NCBI RefSeq assembly: GCF_947500405.1
Contig: NZ_CANMRY010000004.1
Location: forward strand, 248,001-312,000
Direction of reading: 5' to 3'
Length of the DNA stretch: 64,000 nucleotides
DNA from: an uncultured Maribacter sp.
Lineage (GTDB): Bacteria; Bacteroidota; Bacteroidia; Flavobacteriales; Flavobacteriaceae
The notes under the pieces are model-generated. The model was given only the letters and a program-made list of their open reading frames with translations. It was not told the DNA's origin and searched no databases. Made by a program: the position numbers and the translations under genes. Of this stretch, positions 15,611-23,886 are shown piece after piece (the stretch's first letter is position 1; every line of letters starts with the position of its first letter).

Positions 15611-18004
15611 TTATTTTTTTTCATTGTTAAAAATTTCTTCTAGTGCTATCATATCTGGCACATAGACTTGTCTTGCTTTACTACCTTCAAACGGGCCAAC
15701 AATACCAGCGGCTTCTAATTGGTCTATAATACGACCAGCTCTGTTGTACCCTAATTTCAATTTTCTTTGGATAAGAGAAGCGGAACCTTGCTGGGCAATT
15801 ACAATAACTTCGGCAGCATCGCGGAACATCGCGTCTCTTTCTGATATGTTATTATCAAGACTTGTGCCAGACTCTTCTCCGCTATATTCTGGTAATTCAT
15901 GTGCTTCTGGATATGCTCTTTGCGCACCAATATATTCAGTAATTTTTTCTACTTCTGGGGTGTCTACAAAGGCACATTGTATACGAGTTACATCATTCCC
16001 TTGGGTGTAGAGCATATCTCCACGGCCTATTAATTGGTCTGCTCCAGAGGCATCTAAAATGGTTCTAGAGTCTATTTTAGAAGTTACTCTAAATGCTATT
16101 CTTGCAGGGAAGTTAGCTTTTATAATACCTGTAATAACGTTTACAGATGGTCTTTGCGTTGCAATAATTAAGTGTATACCAATTGCTCTTGCTAACTGTG
16201 CTAGTCTTGCAATAGGGGTTTCTACTTCTTTACCAGCAGTCATAATTAAATCAGCAAATTCATCAATAACCAAGACAATATATGGTAAGAATTTGTGACC
16301 GTCTTCGGGATTTAGTTTTCTAGATTTAAATTTATGATTGTATTCTTTAAGATTACGAACCATTGCTTTCTTAAGCAGCTCGTATCTGTCATCCATCTCT
16401 ATACAAAGAGAATTAACGGTATTAATTACTTTTGCATTATCGGTAAGGATAGCTTCTGCGCTATCTGGAAGTTTTGCTAAGAAATGACGTTCTATTTTAT
16501 TAAATAAAGTAAGTTCCACTTTTTTAGGATCTACCAATACAAATTTTACTTCTGCAGGGTGTTTTTTGTAGAGTAGGGAGGTAAGTACGGCATTTAAACC
16601 AACCGATTTACCTTGCCCAGTTGCACCCGCCATTAATAAATGCGGCATTTTTGCTAAATCTACCACAAAAGTTTCATTACTAATAGTTTTACCAAAAGCA
16701 ATAGGAAGCTCCATTTCTGCTTCTTGAAACTTTTTAGAGGCAATAACAGAACGCATAGAAACTATAGTAGAATTTTTATTAGGTACTTCTATACCAATAG
16801 TTCCTTTACCAGGGATAGGGGCAATAATACGTATTCCTAATGCAGCTAAAGATAAAGCAATATCATCTTCTAAATTTTTAATTTTAGAAATACGAACACC
16901 AGCGTCTGGTACAATTTCATACAAAGTAACTGTAGGTCCTATAGTTGCTTTAATCTGTGCAATACCAATTTTGTAGTTTTTTAAAGTTTCAACAATTTTA
17001 TTCTTGTTTTCCTCTAATTCTTCTTGGTTTATTGTAATACTCCCTGTTGTACCGTGTTTGTCTAATAAATCTAGGATAGGGAATTTATAATTTCCTAACT
17101 CAAGAGTAGGATCAAACTCTCCAAAATCTTCGACTAGTTTTTTTGCAATGCTAGATGGTTCCTCATTTTCTTCTACCACCTTTTCTACTTCCATAGCAAC
17201 TTCTGGAACCTCTGATTTTATAACTTCTTTTTCTTCTTCTGGTACTGTTACTTCAAAATCATCCGATAATTTTATTTCTTTTTTGATAGAAGGAATTTCT
17301 TCTTTATGCGTATAAGCATCTGGAACTGCAATATTTTTTTCTCCTTTATCTATAGGAACAATTTCTTCCTTAGAAGGTTTTAATGTGGTAGATTTAAAGT
17401 CCGATTCTAAAGATTGTTTTTTACTCTTTATATAAGAAGCTATATTTTCTGGAGAAAATTTAAACAAACGAACCAAAATAAATATTAATCCAAATAATAG
17501 TAGCAATAAAACTCCTATTTTTCCGGTATAATCTTGAAGAAAATCGTTCATTTCATATCCTACTAAACCTCCTAGTAGTGGTTGTTTAATAGCAAAAAAG
17601 CCTAAAGCAATAGATATCCAGATGATAAAAATAAAACCCCATATCCATTTTTTTAAAATACCTTTTTTTTCTAATCCTAAAAAAAGATAAAGGCCAGTAA
17701 TAGAAAGTAAAAAAGGAATTATTAAAGAAGCAATACCAAAACCTTTATATATAAAAAAGTGACTAATATTGGCGCCAAATTTATTAAGTAAATTATTTGC
17801 TTTTTCATTTCTGTTGGCAAATTCAGATAGCATACTTTGGTCATCTTGCCATGTAAAGTAAAACGATACAAAGGAGAAGAATAGGGCAATACTAAAAAGA
17901 ATAAAAATACTACCTAACAAAATTTTATTTTGTTGGGATATTTTAAATGTTTCCTTTTTATTAGGAGTGCTTGCTGGCTTTATTTTTTTTGCCTTTTTTG
18001 CCAT
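15611..18004 (-). CDS. ftsK: DNA translocase FtsK/SpoIIIE
   Basis: This septum-anchored ATP-driven DNA pump clears and resolves chromosomes at division. The 797-residue protein has four N-terminal membrane helices (about 28-50, 85-110, 120-140, 160-180) and an acidic linker (200-295). The motor follows, with Walker A GATGQGKS at 460-467, FVLVDPKKVEL, Walker B IVLVIDEFADL and the ATQRPSVNVITG segment. The C-terminal winged-helix gamma domain recognises KOPS-like sites (QQGSASLIQRKLKLGYNRAGRIIDQLEAAG region). It is the first gene of the ftsK-lolA-lptF/G-ribBA run. Confidence 0.97.
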   Translation of the reverse strand: MAKKAKKIKPASTPNKKETFKISQQNKILLGSIFILFSIALFFSFVSFYFTWQDDQSMLSEFANRNEKANNLLNKFGANISHFFIYKGFGIASLIIPFLLSITGLYLFLGLEKKGILKKWIWGFIFIIWISIALGFFAIKQPLLGGLVGYEMNDFLQDYTGKIGVLLLLLFGLIFILVRLFKFSPENIASYIKSKKQSLESDFKSTTLKPSKEEIVPIDKGEKNIAVPDAYTHKEEIPSIKKEIKLSDDFEVTVPEEEKEVIKSEVPEVAMEVEKVVEENEEPSSIAKKLVEDFGEFDPTLELGNYKFPILDLLDKHGTTGSITINQEELEENKNKIVETLKNYKIGIAQIKATIGPTVTLYEIVPDAGVRISKIKNLEDDIALSLAALGIRIIAPIPGKGTIGIEVPNKNSTIVSMRSVIASKKFQEAEMELPIAFGKTISNETFVVDLAKMPHLLMAGATGQGKSVGLNAVLTSLLYKKHPAEVKFVLVDPKKVELTLFNKIERHFLAKLPDSAEAILTDNAKVINTVNSLCIEMDDRYELLKKAMVRNLKEYNHKFKSRKLNPEDGHKFLPYIVLVIDEFADLIMTAGKEVETPIARLAQLARAIGIHLIIATQRPSVNVITGIIKANFPARIAFRVTSKIDSRTILDASGADQLIGRGDMLYTQGNDVTRIQCAFVDTPEVEKITEYIGAQRAYPEAHELPEYSGEESGTSLDNNISERDAMFRDAAEVIVIAQQGSASLIQRKLKLGYNRAGRIIDQLEAAGIVGPFEGSKARQVYVPDMIALEEIFNNEKK

Positions 18005-18065
18005 GAAATCTTTTATTCTGAGGGCTAAATTACGAATTTACCTCTGAAGGTGTTTATTTTCTTTT

Positions 18066-18431
18066 TTAAAGAATTTTTGGTAAGTAAATTATAAGACCAA
18101 TTATGGTAGAAGCAATAGAGACTAGCATAACAGCACCAGCTGCAATATCTTTAATAAAACCAATTTTTTCATCGAATTCTGGATGAATAAAATCTGCTAT
18201 TTTTTCTACTGCAGTATTAAGTCCTTCAATTCCCATTACTATACCAATTGCAAATATTTGCAAAATCCATTCTAGATTAGAAATTTTAAAATAAAATCCA
18301 GCAATAGTCATTACAATTGCAATAAAAAGCTGGATTTTTATACTAGCTTCTGTTCTTATTAAAAGGAAGGCGCCTTTAAGAGCAAAACCTACACTTTTAA
18401 TTCTATTTACAAGAAAAGATTCTTTAGGCAT
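18066..18431 (-). CDS. dgkA: Diacylglycerol/undecaprenol kinase (DgkA family)
   Basis: This 121-residue integral membrane kinase has three helices and the family signature E-x3-TAVEKIADF (GIEGLNTAVEKIADFIHPEF), followed by IKDIAAGAVMLVS. It phosphorylates diacylglycerol or undecaprenol with ATP in the inner membrane. Its ATG lies inside the last codons of tpx (8-base overlap), so the two are cotranscribed. Confidence 0.95.
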   Translation of the reverse strand: MPKESFLVNRIKSVGFALKGAFLLIRTEASIKIQLFIAIVMTIAGFYFKISNLEWILQIFAIGIVMGIEGLNTAVEKIADFIHPEFDEKIGFIKDIAAGAVMLVSIASTIIGLIIYLPKIL

Positions 18432-18930
18432 TTATTAAGGCTTCTAAAGCTGCTTTATAATTTGGTTCTTCTGTTGTTTCTGCAACTTGCTCGTTGTAAA
18501 CTACAGTTCCGTCTTGATCAATGACAATTACAGATCTAGAGTGTAGTGGTTGTAGAGGGCCATCTGCAAAATCTACTTGGTAAGCTTTTCCAAAATTACC
18601 ATCTTTAAAATCCGAAAGAACTTCTACTTTATCTATTCCTTCAGCGCCACAAAATCTTGCTTGCGCAAAAGGTAAATCTTTAGAAATACATAATACTGCA
18701 GTATTATCTAATTCTGCTGCTTCTTGGTTAAATTGGCGAACAGACTGTGCACAAGTGCCAGTATCTATACTTGGGAATATGTTTAAAACTATTTTTTTTC
18801 CAGAATAATCAGATAATTGTGCGGTAGACAAATCGTTCTTAGTAAGTGAAAAATTTGGAGCTTTAGTACCTGCTGATGGTAAATTTCCTATAGTTGTTAA
18901 TGCGTTTCCTTTTAATGTTACTGATGCCAT
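18424..18930 (-). CDS. tpx: Thiol peroxidase Tpx (atypical 2-Cys peroxiredoxin)
   Basis: Tpx reduces H2O2 and alkyl peroxides using thioredoxin. The 168-residue protein shows the peroxidatic Cys60 in SIDTGTCAQSVRQFN and the resolving Cys94 in ARFCGAEG, the standard Tpx spacing. The remainder (HSRSVIVIDQDGTVVYNEQV) matches the family throughout. It is followed by dgkA with an overlapping start. Confidence 0.97.
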   Translation of the reverse strand: MASVTLKGNALTTIGNLPSAGTKAPNFSLTKNDLSTAQLSDYSGKKIVLNIFPSIDTGTCAQSVRQFNQEAAELDNTAVLCISKDLPFAQARFCGAEGIDKVEVLSDFKDGNFGKAYQVDFADGPLQPLHSRSVIVIDQDGTVVYNEQVAETTEEPNYKAALEALINA

Positions 18931-19001
18931 GATAGTATTTTTATGGTTTAAGTTGTGAAATTAAAAAATATTAAGGGGATATGTAACTTTTTTATAAATA
19001 A

Positions 19002-19031
19002 AAAGTCCGTTACTCTAGAGTAACGGACTTT
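19002..19031. terminator. Perfect 30-bp palindromic terminator
   Basis: Bases 19002-19016 are exactly inverted in 19017-19031, starting AAAGTCCGTTACTCT, with T-rich sequence on the exit side in both directions. It closes the peroxiredoxin-thioredoxin-small protein operon, and sits between that operon and tpx. Confidence 0.85.
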
Positions 19032-19051
19032 AATAATTTACTAGGAATTGA

Positions 19052-19309
19052 TTATGAGTCTATAGCACCCACAACACGTTGCATAAATTCATTTAATGCT
19101 TCCTTTTTTGGTTTACCTTCTCTTACGGCTTTACTTACTTCTAAAGCGCCATACATATTAGAAATTAGTTCGCCAATTACATCTAATTCTTCATCTTTTA
19201 GCGAAGAAATCTCAGTAAGGTCTTCCAAAGTTTCTATAGTTTCTACTATATAATCTTCGTCATTAGCCTCAATAAAATTAGTAAGGTGTTTAATTACTGG
19301 TAATTTCAT
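19052..19309 (-). CDS. Small acidic protein of the peroxiredoxin-thioredoxin operon (DUF6952-like)
   Basis: This 85-residue helical protein (MKLPVIKHLTNFIEANDEDY...) has no cysteine, so it cannot be a redox carrier itself. It starts inside the thioredoxin gene (20-base overlap), and the trio peroxiredoxin-thioredoxin-small protein is a single transcript. I associate the sequence with a domain of unknown function common in Flavobacteriia (DUF6952, from memory). A regulatory or scaffold role in peroxide detoxification is inference. Confidence 0.85.
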   Translation of the reverse strand: MKLPVIKHLTNFIEANDEDYIVETIETLEDLTEISSLKDEELDVIGELISNMYGALEVSKAVREGKPKKEALNEFMQRVVGAIDS

Positions 19310-19604
19310 TTACAAGTTCTTTTAAAACATCATATTTATTGGTCTGTGTCTGGTTCTTAAATTTCCCATCTACAAAAGTTGCAAAAGTTGGTAAATTATC
19401 CACGTTTGCTAATTTTCTAGACTCTGGAAATTTTTCTGCATCTGCCAAAATAAAAGTAACCTCTTCATTAAGAGAAGCTTCTTTTTTAAATTTTGGTTTC
19501 ATTATTCTGCAGTTACCACACCAAGTAGCAGAGTATTGTACCACTACATTATTATTATCGGCAATAATTTCTGCTAAATTGTCTTTTTCTAATTCTAGTA
19601 ACAT
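19290..19604 (-). CDS. Thioredoxin-family protein with CGNC active site
   Basis: This 104-residue cytosolic thioredoxin-fold protein has active site WCGNC (Cys29, Cys32) instead of the usual CGPC, and a cis-Pro region VDNLPTFATF. The Asn in the active site shifts redox potential relative to ordinary thioredoxin. It lies 12 bases after the 2-Cys peroxiredoxin, so it probably recycles that enzyme. Confidence 0.93.
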   Translation of the reverse strand: MLLELEKDNLAEIIADNNNVVVQYSATWCGNCRIMKPKFKKEASLNEEVTFILADAEKFPESRKLANVDNLPTFATFVDGKFKNQTQTNKYDVLKELVNEITSN

Positions 19605-19616
19605 GCTTGTATAATT

Positions 19617-20261
19617 TTAGTTTACATGAGCAGCTAAATACTCTGCAGTACCTTTAGAGTTTGCTTGCATAGCATCTTTACCTTCTTCCCAGTTTGCAGG
19701 ACAAACTTCTCCTTTTTCCTGAACATGTGTGTAAGCATCTACTAAACGTAAAAACTCATTTACATTTCTACCAACAGGCATGTGGTTTACTCCTTCATGA
19801 AAAACAGTACCTTCTTCATCTATTAAATATGTAGCTCTGTATGTTACATTGTCTCCGTCCACAGTTACTACACCTGTTTCTTCATTATACTGTTCATTAG
19901 TAACATCTAGGATGCCTAAAGTTGCAGCTAAATTTCTATTGCTATCTGCTAATAAAGGGTAAGTAACACCTTCTATACCACCATTATCTTTAGCAGTGTT
20001 TAACCATGCAAAGTGTACTTCTGCAGTATCACAAGATGCACCTATAACCAGTGTGTTTCTTTTTTCGAACTCTCCTAATGCAGCCTGAAAAGCGTGTAAT
20101 TCAGTAGGGCAAACAAAAGTAAAATCTTTTGGGTACCAGAATAATAATACTTTCTTCTTATTTTTTTGAGCTTCTTCTAATACATTTAATTTAAATGTAT
20201 CGCCCATTTCGTTCATTGCGTTTACTTCTAAATTCGGGAATTTTTTACCTACGATCGCCAT
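19617..20261 (-). CDS. 2-Cys peroxiredoxin (AhpC/Prx1 type)
   Basis: This 214-residue cytosolic peroxidase reduces H2O2 and organic peroxides. The peroxidatic Cys51 is in DFTFVCPTELHAF and the resolving Cys187 in GEVCPANWEEG. It is the first gene of a three-gene redox operon with a CGNC thioredoxin and a small acidic protein. A -7-like TAAATTTG lies on the minus strand at 20303-20296. Confidence 0.96.
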   Translation of the reverse strand: MAIVGKKFPNLEVNAMNEMGDTFKLNVLEEAQKNKKKVLLFWYPKDFTFVCPTELHAFQAALGEFEKRNTLVIGASCDTAEVHFAWLNTAKDNGGIEGVTYPLLADSNRNLAATLGILDVTNEQYNEETGVVTVDGDNVTYRATYLIDEEGTVFHEGVNHMPVGRNVNEFLRLVDAYTHVQEKGEVCPANWEEGKDAMQANSKGTAEYLAAHVN

Positions 20262-20456
20262 TTTTTTATTTTTTTATGCTGTTAAATTTAAGCTGCAAAT
20301 TTAGAATTTAGGTTGGTAAAAAAAATAGAGGAACTATTATAAATTCTAATTGAATAATAGTATTTATTAATGCTGTTTGTAACTTGTTAATTTTCAGTGG
20401 TTATGAAAATGTAGAACTGTAATTTTTAGTGGTTTTTTTATTCTGAATCTTACTTT

Positions 20457-21926
20457 TTAGGCTTTAGAGGAGATAATTTTTCTTATTTTAATATTAAAAG
20501 CAGCAAATAAAAGAGTGGTTATTGGACTTAGCCAGTTAAACATAGCATAAATAAAATATTCAGCAACGCCAACACCTAATACTCCTGATTGATAGGCGCC
20601 GCATGTATTCCATGGAATTAATACAGAGGTTACAGTACCAGAGTCCTCTAGAGTTCTACTGAGGTTTTCTGGAGCAAGGTTTTTATCTTTATATGCTTTT
20701 TTAAACATTTTTCCAGGAATTACAAGAGCTAAATATTGGTCGCTTGCAATGGTGTTTAAACCTAAGCAACTTATAACAGTACTGGCAAAGAGTCCAAAAG
20801 TACTTGTAGCTATAGATAATAGAGCACTTGTAATTTTTGCTAAAGCCCCAATAGCATCCATTATACCACCAAATACCATTGCAGAGCAAATAAGGTATAT
20901 GGTCCAAAGCATGCCTTTCATACCACCCGAACTAAATAAGTCATTTAATTTTTCATTATCTGTAACAATAGAAGTATCTGTAAAAATTGCATTGAATACG
21001 GCAGTAACGTTAGATTCTGATAAGGTATTCAATATTTCTTCCTGAAAAAATATGGCAAAACCACCTGCTAAAGCAACTCCAGTTCCTAAAGCTACTAATG
21101 GTTTTGTTTTTAATAGTATTAAGGCAATTACAATAATAGGAACTATAAATAGGTACGGCGTTATATTGAATGTAGTATCTATAGTTGTTAATAAACCGCT
21201 AACATCTGCACCGCCAGATGTGGTAATATTTAGATTTAAAATGGTAAAAACAATTAGTGTTAAAATAATTGTAGGAACTGTAGTGTATGTCATATATTTT
21301 ATATGGGTAAATAAATCGGTTCCTGCCATAGCGGGAGCTAAATTAGTAGTGTCACTTAAAGGAGACATTTTATCTCCAAAATATGCCCCAGAAATTACAG
21401 CGCCAGCAATCATGCCAGAAGAGATTCCTAAAGCGGTGCCAATACCAACTAGTGCAATGCCAACAGTAGCAGAAGTGGTCCATGAACTGCCAGTTGCAAT
21501 AGAGATTATTGCAGATATTAGTATAGATGCAGGTAAAAATATTTCTGGGTTTAAAACTTTAAGACCATAATAAACCATTGCGGGTATAATACCGCTTACC
21601 AGCCATGTGCCAGCTAGTGCGCCAACTAAAAATAAAATCATTATAGGTATAAGAACACTTTTTAAGTTCTCTAAAATTTCTGCTCCCATAGTTTTTAAAT
21701 TGGTTTTATTAAATAAACCAATTATAGCAGCAAAGAAACCGCCTATTAACAGGATAAATTGATTAGAATATTCCCCTAGCCATTCACCATCTGCAAAAAA
21801 AATATTGTATGCGAGCAAAGACATTAAGAAAACTACAGGAGTTAATGCCTCCCAAATGTTTAGCTCTTTATTTTCAACAATATTTTCATTTTCAGGACCA
21901 TTTGGGTTTAGGCTGTTGTTATGCAT
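20457..21926 (-). CDS. nhaC: NhaC-family Na+/H+ antiporter
   Basis: This 489-residue membrane protein has about 11-12 helices and belongs to the NhaC/IT superfamily. Characteristic blocks are ATGSSWTTSATVGIALVGIG (about 144-163), GAVISGAYFGDKMSPLSDTTNLAPA and the C-terminal LEDSGTVTSVLIPWNTCGAYQ. It exchanges Na+ for H+ across the inner membrane; NhaC relatives can also swap malate/lactate, which is not suggested by any neighbour. Single gene. Confidence 0.93.
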   Translation of the reverse strand: MHNNSLNPNGPENENIVENKELNIWEALTPVVFLMSLLAYNIFFADGEWLGEYSNQFILLIGGFFAAIIGLFNKTNLKTMGAEILENLKSVLIPIMILFLVGALAGTWLVSGIIPAMVYYGLKVLNPEIFLPASILISAIISIATGSSWTTSATVGIALVGIGTALGISSGMIAGAVISGAYFGDKMSPLSDTTNLAPAMAGTDLFTHIKYMTYTTVPTIILTLIVFTILNLNITTSGGADVSGLLTTIDTTFNITPYLFIVPIIVIALILLKTKPLVALGTGVALAGGFAIFFQEEILNTLSESNVTAVFNAIFTDTSIVTDNEKLNDLFSSGGMKGMLWTIYLICSAMVFGGIMDAIGALAKITSALLSIATSTFGLFASTVISCLGLNTIASDQYLALVIPGKMFKKAYKDKNLAPENLSRTLEDSGTVTSVLIPWNTCGAYQSGVLGVGVAEYFIYAMFNWLSPITTLLFAAFNIKIRKIISSKA

Positions 21927-21999
21927 GTAACTTTTTTTGATTTCCTTGTAATATTACGATTTTGAATACAGTTCTACAAACGGTAATTCGATAATAGTT

Positions 22000-23220
22000 C
22001 TATGCAGTAATTGTCTTTTTCTTTAAAATATTTAGTTGAAGCATGCAAGCTTTCATCATTTCATAAGTCCTTTTTATGTCGTTATCTAAACCTATAGAGA
22101 ACCGTATTAGTCCGTCACCTAATCCCATTTCTATTTGTTCTTCCATTGGTATTTCTGATGAAGTAGAAGTTCCAGGAGCGCTAAATAATGTTTTGTAAAA
22201 ACCTAAACTCACTGCTAGGTACCCGAGTTTTTGGTCTTGTATCATTTCCATAAGTGCATTAGCATTTTCTAAGGAGCCAACATCTAAAGTAAGTAGACCG
22301 CCAAAACCATATTTGCTATTCATTTGCTTTTTTAAAGTTTCATGTCCTGAGTGCGATTTTAAGCCAGGGTAAACCACTCTAAGTCCGTCTTCTTCAAATT
22401 TCTCTGCTAAATATTTTGCGTTTTCACTGTGCTTTTGCATGCGTATATGTAATGTTCGCATATTTTTTAGGATGGAGGATGCTCTAAGACTATCTAATGT
22501 GCTTCCTAATAACATTCCGGCACCACTATTAACATCTTTTAAAGCCAAACAAAAGTCTTTTGTGCCGCATACCACACCAGCAACGCAGTCACTAGTTCCG
22601 TTTATAAATTTAGTTAAGCTATGTATTACAATATCGGCACCTAATTTAGCAGGTGCAATAGTAAGCGGAGAAAAAGTGTTATCTACTACTAATGGTATTC
22701 CGTGTTTTCTTGCTAATTTAGAAAGTGCTTCAATATCTGCAACTTCTAAAAGAGGGTTGCTAACACTTTCGCAGTATATCATTTTTGTTTTAGGAGTGAT
22801 AGCTTTTTCAACAGCATCAATATCTGTAATGTCTATGAAAGAAGTAGTAATCCCAAATTTTTTAAGAAAATTTTTCATAAAAGCATAAGTACCTCCATAT
22901 ATAGTTCTGCTGCTAACAATATGATCAGCAGTATCACAAAGTTGTAAAATTACAGCGGTAATAGCGCCCATTCCGCTTGCAGTTACATTGGCAGTTTCTG
23001 TTCCTTCAATAGCAGCTAATGCTTCTCCAAGATATAAATTTGATGGGGAAGAGTGTCTGCTATATAAATAACAACCTTCGGTGTTCCCTTCAAAAGTATC
23101 GAACATTGTTTTTGCAGAAATAAAGGTGTAGGTAGAAGAGTCGGAAATAGAAGGGTTAACACCACCATATTCTCCAAAATATTGTAAGTCCTGTAAATTG
23201 TTAGAAGCGTTATTTGACAT
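22000..23220 (-). CDS. Trans-sulfuration family PLP enzyme (methionine gamma-lyase / cystathionine gamma-lyase type)
   Basis: This 406-residue Cys/Met-metabolism PLP enzyme carries YSRHSSPSNLYLGEALAAIEGTE (53-75), VVDNTFSPL, and the PLP Lys204 in HSLTKFINGTSD. It is the length and type usually named methionine gamma-lyase. The Cys that marks bona fide methionine gamma-lyases (YGCTF) is Gly110 here (IYGGTYAF), so the substrate could equally be cystathionine or another homocysteine derivative. A divergent Lrp/AsnC gene and an inverted repeat between them suggest amino-acid-dependent control. Confidence 0.9.
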   Translation of the reverse strand: MSNNASNNLQDLQYFGEYGGVNPSISDSSTYTFISAKTMFDTFEGNTEGCYLYSRHSSPSNLYLGEALAAIEGTETANVTASGMGAITAVILQLCDTADHIVSSRTIYGGTYAFMKNFLKKFGITTSFIDITDIDAVEKAITPKTKMIYCESVSNPLLEVADIEALSKLARKHGIPLVVDNTFSPLTIAPAKLGADIVIHSLTKFINGTSDCVAGVVCGTKDFCLALKDVNSGAGMLLGSTLDSLRASSILKNMRTLHIRMQKHSENAKYLAEKFEEDGLRVVYPGLKSHSGHETLKKQMNSKYGFGGLLTLDVGSLENANALMEMIQDQKLGYLAVSLGFYKTLFSAPGTSTSSEIPMEEQIEMGLGDGLIRFSIGLDNDIKRTYEMMKACMLQLNILKKKTITA

Positions 23221-23294
23221 AATTATATTATTTTTATGTTATAAAAATATAGATATACCATATTTTTATCAATAGTTTTTGTTTTTTATAGAAA

Positions 23295-23320
23295 ATAAAA
23301 CTATTATAAATTAGTTTTAT
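23295..23320. promoter_or_regulatory. Candidate Lrp operator: perfect inverted repeat
   Basis: ATAAAACTA (23295-23303) and TAGTTTTAT (23312-23320) are exact inverted copies 8 bases apart in the divergent region between the PLP enzyme and the Lrp gene. Confidence 0.45.
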
Positions 23321-23373
23321 AGTTTATATTTAATTTTTGGTTCTTTATTTGTTGTTTAATTAGAAAAAATCAC

Positions 23374-23835
23374 ATGTTTAAGTTTGATGAAATTGATAGG
23401 CAGTTATTAGCTATGCTTCAAAAGGATAGTAAAAAGACTAATAAAGAGTATGCAAATAAGCTAGGGCTTTCTACAACTGCCGTTTATGAGCGTGTTAAGA
23501 GGTTAGAAAAAAACAAAGTGGTAACTAATTATGTGGCTTTAGTAGATAAGAAAAAGGTAAACAAAGCATTTGTGGTTTTGTGTCATGTAAAACTAATACA
23601 GCATATAAAGGATAATGTTTTGCAATTTGAACGTGAAATATTAAAGCTAGAGGAAATTGCAGAATGTTACCATGTTAGCGGAGATTATGATTATATTTTA
23701 AAAGTTCATGTAAAAGATATGGAAGCATATCGTGGGTTTATGGTATCTAAATTAACTGCAATTGCCAATATAGGTAGCACACAAAGCACATTTATTATTA
23801 ATGAAGTTAAGCATACAACAGCAATTGATGTTTAA
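23374..23835 (+). CDS. Lrp/AsnC-family transcriptional regulator next to the PLP sulfur-amino-acid enzyme
   Basis: This 153-residue protein has an N-terminal HTH (TNKEYANKLGLSTTAVYERVKRLEKNKVV, about 22-50) and a RAM domain (CYHVSGDYDYILKVHVKDMEAY). It is divergent from the trans-sulfuration enzyme gene and probably regulates it. It resembles the Lrp protein at 7382-7846 in length and in the CYHxxGxxDxxLK block, so the two are paralogues with different target loci. Confidence 0.95.
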   Translation: MFKFDEIDRQLLAMLQKDSKKTNKEYANKLGLSTTAVYERVKRLEKNKVVTNYVALVDKKKVNKAFVVLCHVKLIQHIKDNVLQFEREILKLEEIAECYHVSGDYDYILKVHVKDMEAYRGFMVSKLTAIANIGSTQSTFIINEVKHTTAIDV

Positions 23836-23886
23836 AAATCAGAAAATAACACTAATTTTGTTTAAGAATAAAAACAATACAATTTT

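Noticed and set aside
21052..21570. 172-codon ORF antisense to nhaC
   Set aside because: Mirror of a hydrophobic membrane gene, rich in Ala/Pro/Val as expected of antisense frames; no start context or motif.
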